A model generated the notes under the pieces. It did no database searches, was not told where the DNA came from, and saw nothing but the letters and a program-made list of their open reading frames with translations. This document shows, in pieces, positions 5,614 to 7,395 of a DNA stretch of 7,395 nt. The stretch is from Methylovirgula sp. (GTDB taxonomy: Bacteria > Pseudomonadota > Alphaproteobacteria > Rhizobiales > Beijerinckiaceae). Positions within the stretch are counted from its first letter, which is position 1; each line of letters starts with the position of its first letter. The position numbers and the translations under genes were made by a program. The stretch covers positions 1 to 7,395 of the forward strand of contig JASHUD010000237.1 in the NCBI GenBank assembly GCA_030040215.1, in the 5' to 3' direction.

Positions 5614-6852
5614 TCAGATTGCTTTGCGCCGCGGCGCGTCGCGATGCAAAAATTCGGCCGCCTGTTCCCTCTCGAACATATAATTGCGGGTGACTGGCAA
5701 AGCGCCGAGCCGGCGCGTGAGTTGCAGTTGAAAGACCATCAACTTGTCGTAGCGGAACGCCATCTCGCTGGCGGCCAGATAGAATTCCCACATGCGGCAG
5801 AACCTGTCGTCGTAGACGGCTCGGATAGCGGCGCGGTTCGCCAGAAAGCGTTCGCGCCAGCGGCGCAGCGTCTCGGCGTAGTGAAGCCGCAAAATCTCGA
5901 TGTCCGTGACCCAGAGGCCGGCGCGTTCGGCCGCCGGCAATACTTCCGAAAGGGCAGGGATATAGCCGCCCGGAAAGATATACTTCCGGATCCAGGGATC
6001 GGTGAGGCCCGGTCCGTCGGCACGGCCGATCGAATGAATGAGCGCCACGCCGTCTTCCGTCAAAAGCCGCGCGACGACATCAAAAAACTTCTGGTAGTTC
6101 GGCGCGCCCACGTGTTCGAACATGCCGACCGATACGATCCTGTCGAAGGGCCCTTCGACTTCGCGGTAATCGCGCATCTCGAAGGATACCTTGTTCGCGA
6201 GATCGGCCGCCCGTTTCTTGGCGATTGCAAATTGTTGCTGCGATAGCGTGATGCCGGTGACGCGCACGTCATGGTCGCGGGCGAGCGACAGGGCCAAACC
6301 GCCGAACCCGCAGCCGATGTCGAGCACACGCTGGCCTGACGCGAGATGGAGCTTGGCCGCGATATGCCGCTTTTTGGCGGCCTGGGCTTCGCCCAGCGTC
6401 ATGTCTTTATGGGTGAAATACGCACAGGAATATTGCAGATCCTCGTCCAGGAACTGCCGGTAGAGGTCATAGGAAAGATCGTAGTGATGCGCCGCATTGG
6501 ACCGCGCTGCGCGGCGCGAATTCCACTGCTGCAGAAGGCAGGCAACGTTGCGCGCCAGACGCAGCAAACGCGATCTCGTTGGGTGTCCGAGATTTTGCAG
6601 ATTGCGGCCGCAAAGTTCGAGGAGATCCCAAAGACTGCCGTGCTCGATGACGAGTTTGCCGTTCATATAAGCTTCGCCGAGATAAAGTTGTGGGCGAAGC
6701 GAAAGCAATAACCCTATGAAACTTCCGTTTAATCTTACAACAACGTCTGACTGGGACGCGGTTGAATCGCCGACCGAATACTTCCGGCCGTTCGCCTCGA
6801 TGACCGTCAAGCGGCCGGTTTTGATGAACTTCGCCAGTATCCGTCGCAACAT
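5614..6852 (-). CDS. cfa: Cyclopropane-fatty-acyl-phospholipid synthase
   Basis: Transfers a methylene group from S-adenosylmethionine to the cis double bond of unsaturated acyl chains in membrane phospholipids; it acts at the inner face of the membrane and is commonly linked to stress and stationary phase. The product has 412 residues, near the family size. An N-terminal lipid-binding region (about 1-110) precedes the class I methyltransferase domain. HHYDLSYDLYRQFLDEDLQYS (122-142) is a hallmark; the SAM loop is VLDIGCGFGG (176-185). Residues matching the E. coli bicarbonate site are present: Cys143 in YSCAYF, Glu246 in FEHVG, His273 and Ile275 in IHSIG, and Tyr325 in LHY. The ATG at 6852 has an excellent Shine-Dalgarno. 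It is the first gene of a probable cfa-DUF211-VIT-like transcript. Other SAM-dependent enzymes of this superfamily (tuberculostearic acid or mycolate type) are less likely given the full set of residues. Confidence 0.94.
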   Translation of the reverse strand: MLRRILAKFIKTGRLTVIEANGRKYSVGDSTASQSDVVVRLNGSFIGLLLSLRPQLYLGEAYMNGKLVIEHGSLWDLLELCGRNLQNLGHPTRSRLLRLARNVACLLQQWNSRRAARSNAAHHYDLSYDLYRQFLDEDLQYSCAYFTHKDMTLGEAQAAKKRHIAAKLHLASGQRVLDIGCGFGGLALSLARDHDVRVTGITLSQQQFAIAKKRAADLANKVSFEMRDYREVEGPFDRIVSVGMFEHVGAPNYQKFFDVVARLLTEDGVALIHSIGRADGPGLTDPWIRKYIFPGGYIPALSEVLPAAERAGLWVTDIEILRLHYAETLRRWRERFLANRAAIRAVYDDRFCRMWEFYLAASEMAFRYDKLMVFQLQLTRRLGALPVTRNYMFEREQAAEFLHRDAPRRKAI

Positions 6853-6858
6853 GCTCCG

Positions 6859-6865
6859 CCTCCTT
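6859..6865 (-). promoter_or_regulatory. Ribosome-binding site of cfa
   Basis: AAGGAGG on the minus strand lies six bases before the ATG at 6852. This near-perfect anti-16S match fixes the cfa start and implies efficient translation. The rest of the 132-bp gap (6866-6984) is where a cfa promoter would be, but I see no convincing -35/-10 pair. Confidence 0.8.
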
Positions 6866-6984
6866 CCGGCAACGGAGGGTCGATGTCGAGATCACTCCCA
6901 CCGCGCGAGATAGGAGTCATCAGCCAACGGCATGCTTGGGGGAACTCCATCCCCACGCCCATCGTAATGGGCGCGACGCAACGG

Positions 6985-7395
6985 TCAATGCGCGGGTTGA
7001 AGAATCGCGAATCCTTGGTCCTGCAGGATCTTCACAGCGGCGCGCGTTGCGAGAAAACGTAAGAAAGCCGCGGCCGCCGGGTTCTTCGATCCGCCGATCA
7101 CGGCGGCCGGATAAATGATCGGGCTATGACTTGCTTCGGGAAAGACGTCGACCACTTTGACGTTCGGCTCGGCCTTGGCATCGGTCGAATAGACGATGCC
7201 GAGCTTGGCCTCGCCGCGCGCCACGAGGCTTAAGGCACCCCGCACGTTGGCGGCTTGCGCCAGCTTCGGTTCCGTGGCGTCCCAGACGCCGAGCTTCTGC
7301 AGCGCCTCTTTGGCGTAGATCCCCGCCGGGCAGGATTCGACGGTGCAGACAGCAATTTTTCCATCGTCGGCGGCACCGGCAAGATCGAAACCGGG
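6985..7395 (-). CDS. modA: Molybdate ABC transporter substrate-binding protein (partial, N-terminus beyond the window)
   Basis: Periplasmic type II solute-binding protein that captures molybdate or tungstate for the ModBC permease. The window holds the C-terminal 136 residues and the TGA stop at 6987-6985. Family motifs are PAGIYAKEALQKLG (window residues 23-36), NVRGALSLVARGEAKLGIVYSTDA (50-73, with Tyr69 matching the oxyanion-contacting Tyr170 of E. coli ModA), SHSPIIYPAAV (89-99) and NPAAAAFLRFL (105-115). The usual VPAG at the binding loop is here CPAG (Cys22), and a second cysteine is at 17. Those loop contacts are mainly backbone, so binding is probably kept. modB and modC would normally follow modA directly, but the next gene on the strand is cfa, so the permease genes must lie elsewhere or upstream. 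Signal peptide and N-terminal lobe cannot be judged. Confidence 0.92.
   Translation of the reverse strand, partial: PGFDLAGAADDGKIAVCTVESCPAGIYAKEALQKLGVWDATEPKLAQAANVRGALSLVARGEAKLGIVYSTDAKAEPNVKVVDVFPEASHSPIIYPAAVIGGSKNPAAAAFLRFLATRAAVKILQDQGFAILQPAH

Noticed and set aside
5389..6246. Plus-strand open frame (285 codons) antisense to DUF211 and cfa
   Set aside because: It runs across two intact genes and their spacer, and the translation has no domain-like pattern.
6937..6955. Possible terminator after modA (TGGGG/CCCCA inverted repeat)
   Set aside because: The stem is only 5 bp (6 with a bulge) and no U-run follows on the minus strand, so an intrinsic terminator is not supported.
6941..6966. 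GGAAC-N17-CGTA on the plus strand, resembling an EcfG general-stress promoter
   Set aside because: The -10 part misses the CGTT consensus, and the orientation points into modA antisense rather than towards cfa.
1..7395. CRISPR arrays, tRNA or rRNA genes, insertion sequences, attachment sites
   Set aside because: No regularly spaced repeats, transposase-like frames, terminal inverted repeats or tRNA-like cloverleaf sequences were seen; nearly all of the window is accounted for by the listed genes.

Overview
The window reads as chromosomal DNA of an alphaproteobacterium, probably of the Rhizobiales (Hyphomicrobiales). Base composition is around 60% GC or more. The cell-division block runs ddlB-ftsQ-ftsA-ftsZ, and FtsZ has a long linker after its GTPase core that carries a block resembling FtsZ of the Bradyrhizobium/Rhodopseudomonas group. 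No finer placement is possible from the sequence alone. Every gene I can support lies on the minus strand, so the map is read from right to left.

In transcription order: the C-terminal half of a molybdate-binding protein (modA, 7395-6985, 5' end outside the window); a 132-bp gap; a cyclopropane-fatty-acid synthase (6852-5614); 43 bp later a 97-residue DUF211 protein (5570-5277); overlapping it by ATGA, a five-helix VIT1/CCC1-like membrane protein (5280-4726); 92 bp; D-alanine--D-alanine ligase ddlB (4633-3710); ftsQ (3743-2793, overlapping ddlB by 34 bp); ftsA (2796-1480, ATGA overlap with ftsQ); 104 bp; and ftsZ (1375 to beyond position 1, 3' end outside the window). No gene-free stretch exceeds 132 bp.

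ddlB, ftsQ, ftsA and ftsZ are the distal part of the conserved division and cell-wall (dcw) cluster. They make the D-Ala-D-Ala dipeptide for peptidoglycan, the periplasmic linker of the divisome, the membrane anchor of the Z-ring and the Z-ring polymer itself. Tight overlaps suggest one transcript for ddlB-ftsQ-ftsA. ftsZ has its own 104-bp leader, which holds a ribosome-binding site, a GC-rich stem-loop, a short tandem repeat and a near-match to a DnaA box; a perfect DnaA box lies just upstream within ftsA.

The least ordinary part is 4726-6852. Where murB is usually found upstream of ddlB in related bacteria, there is a cfa-DUF211-VIT-like cassette. DUF211 and short VIT/CCC1-like proteins are best known from archaea. 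Their translational coupling suggests a two-component membrane system of unknown function, possibly metal transport with a small ferredoxin-fold partner. This is the best candidate in the window for an undescribed system; its function is inference.
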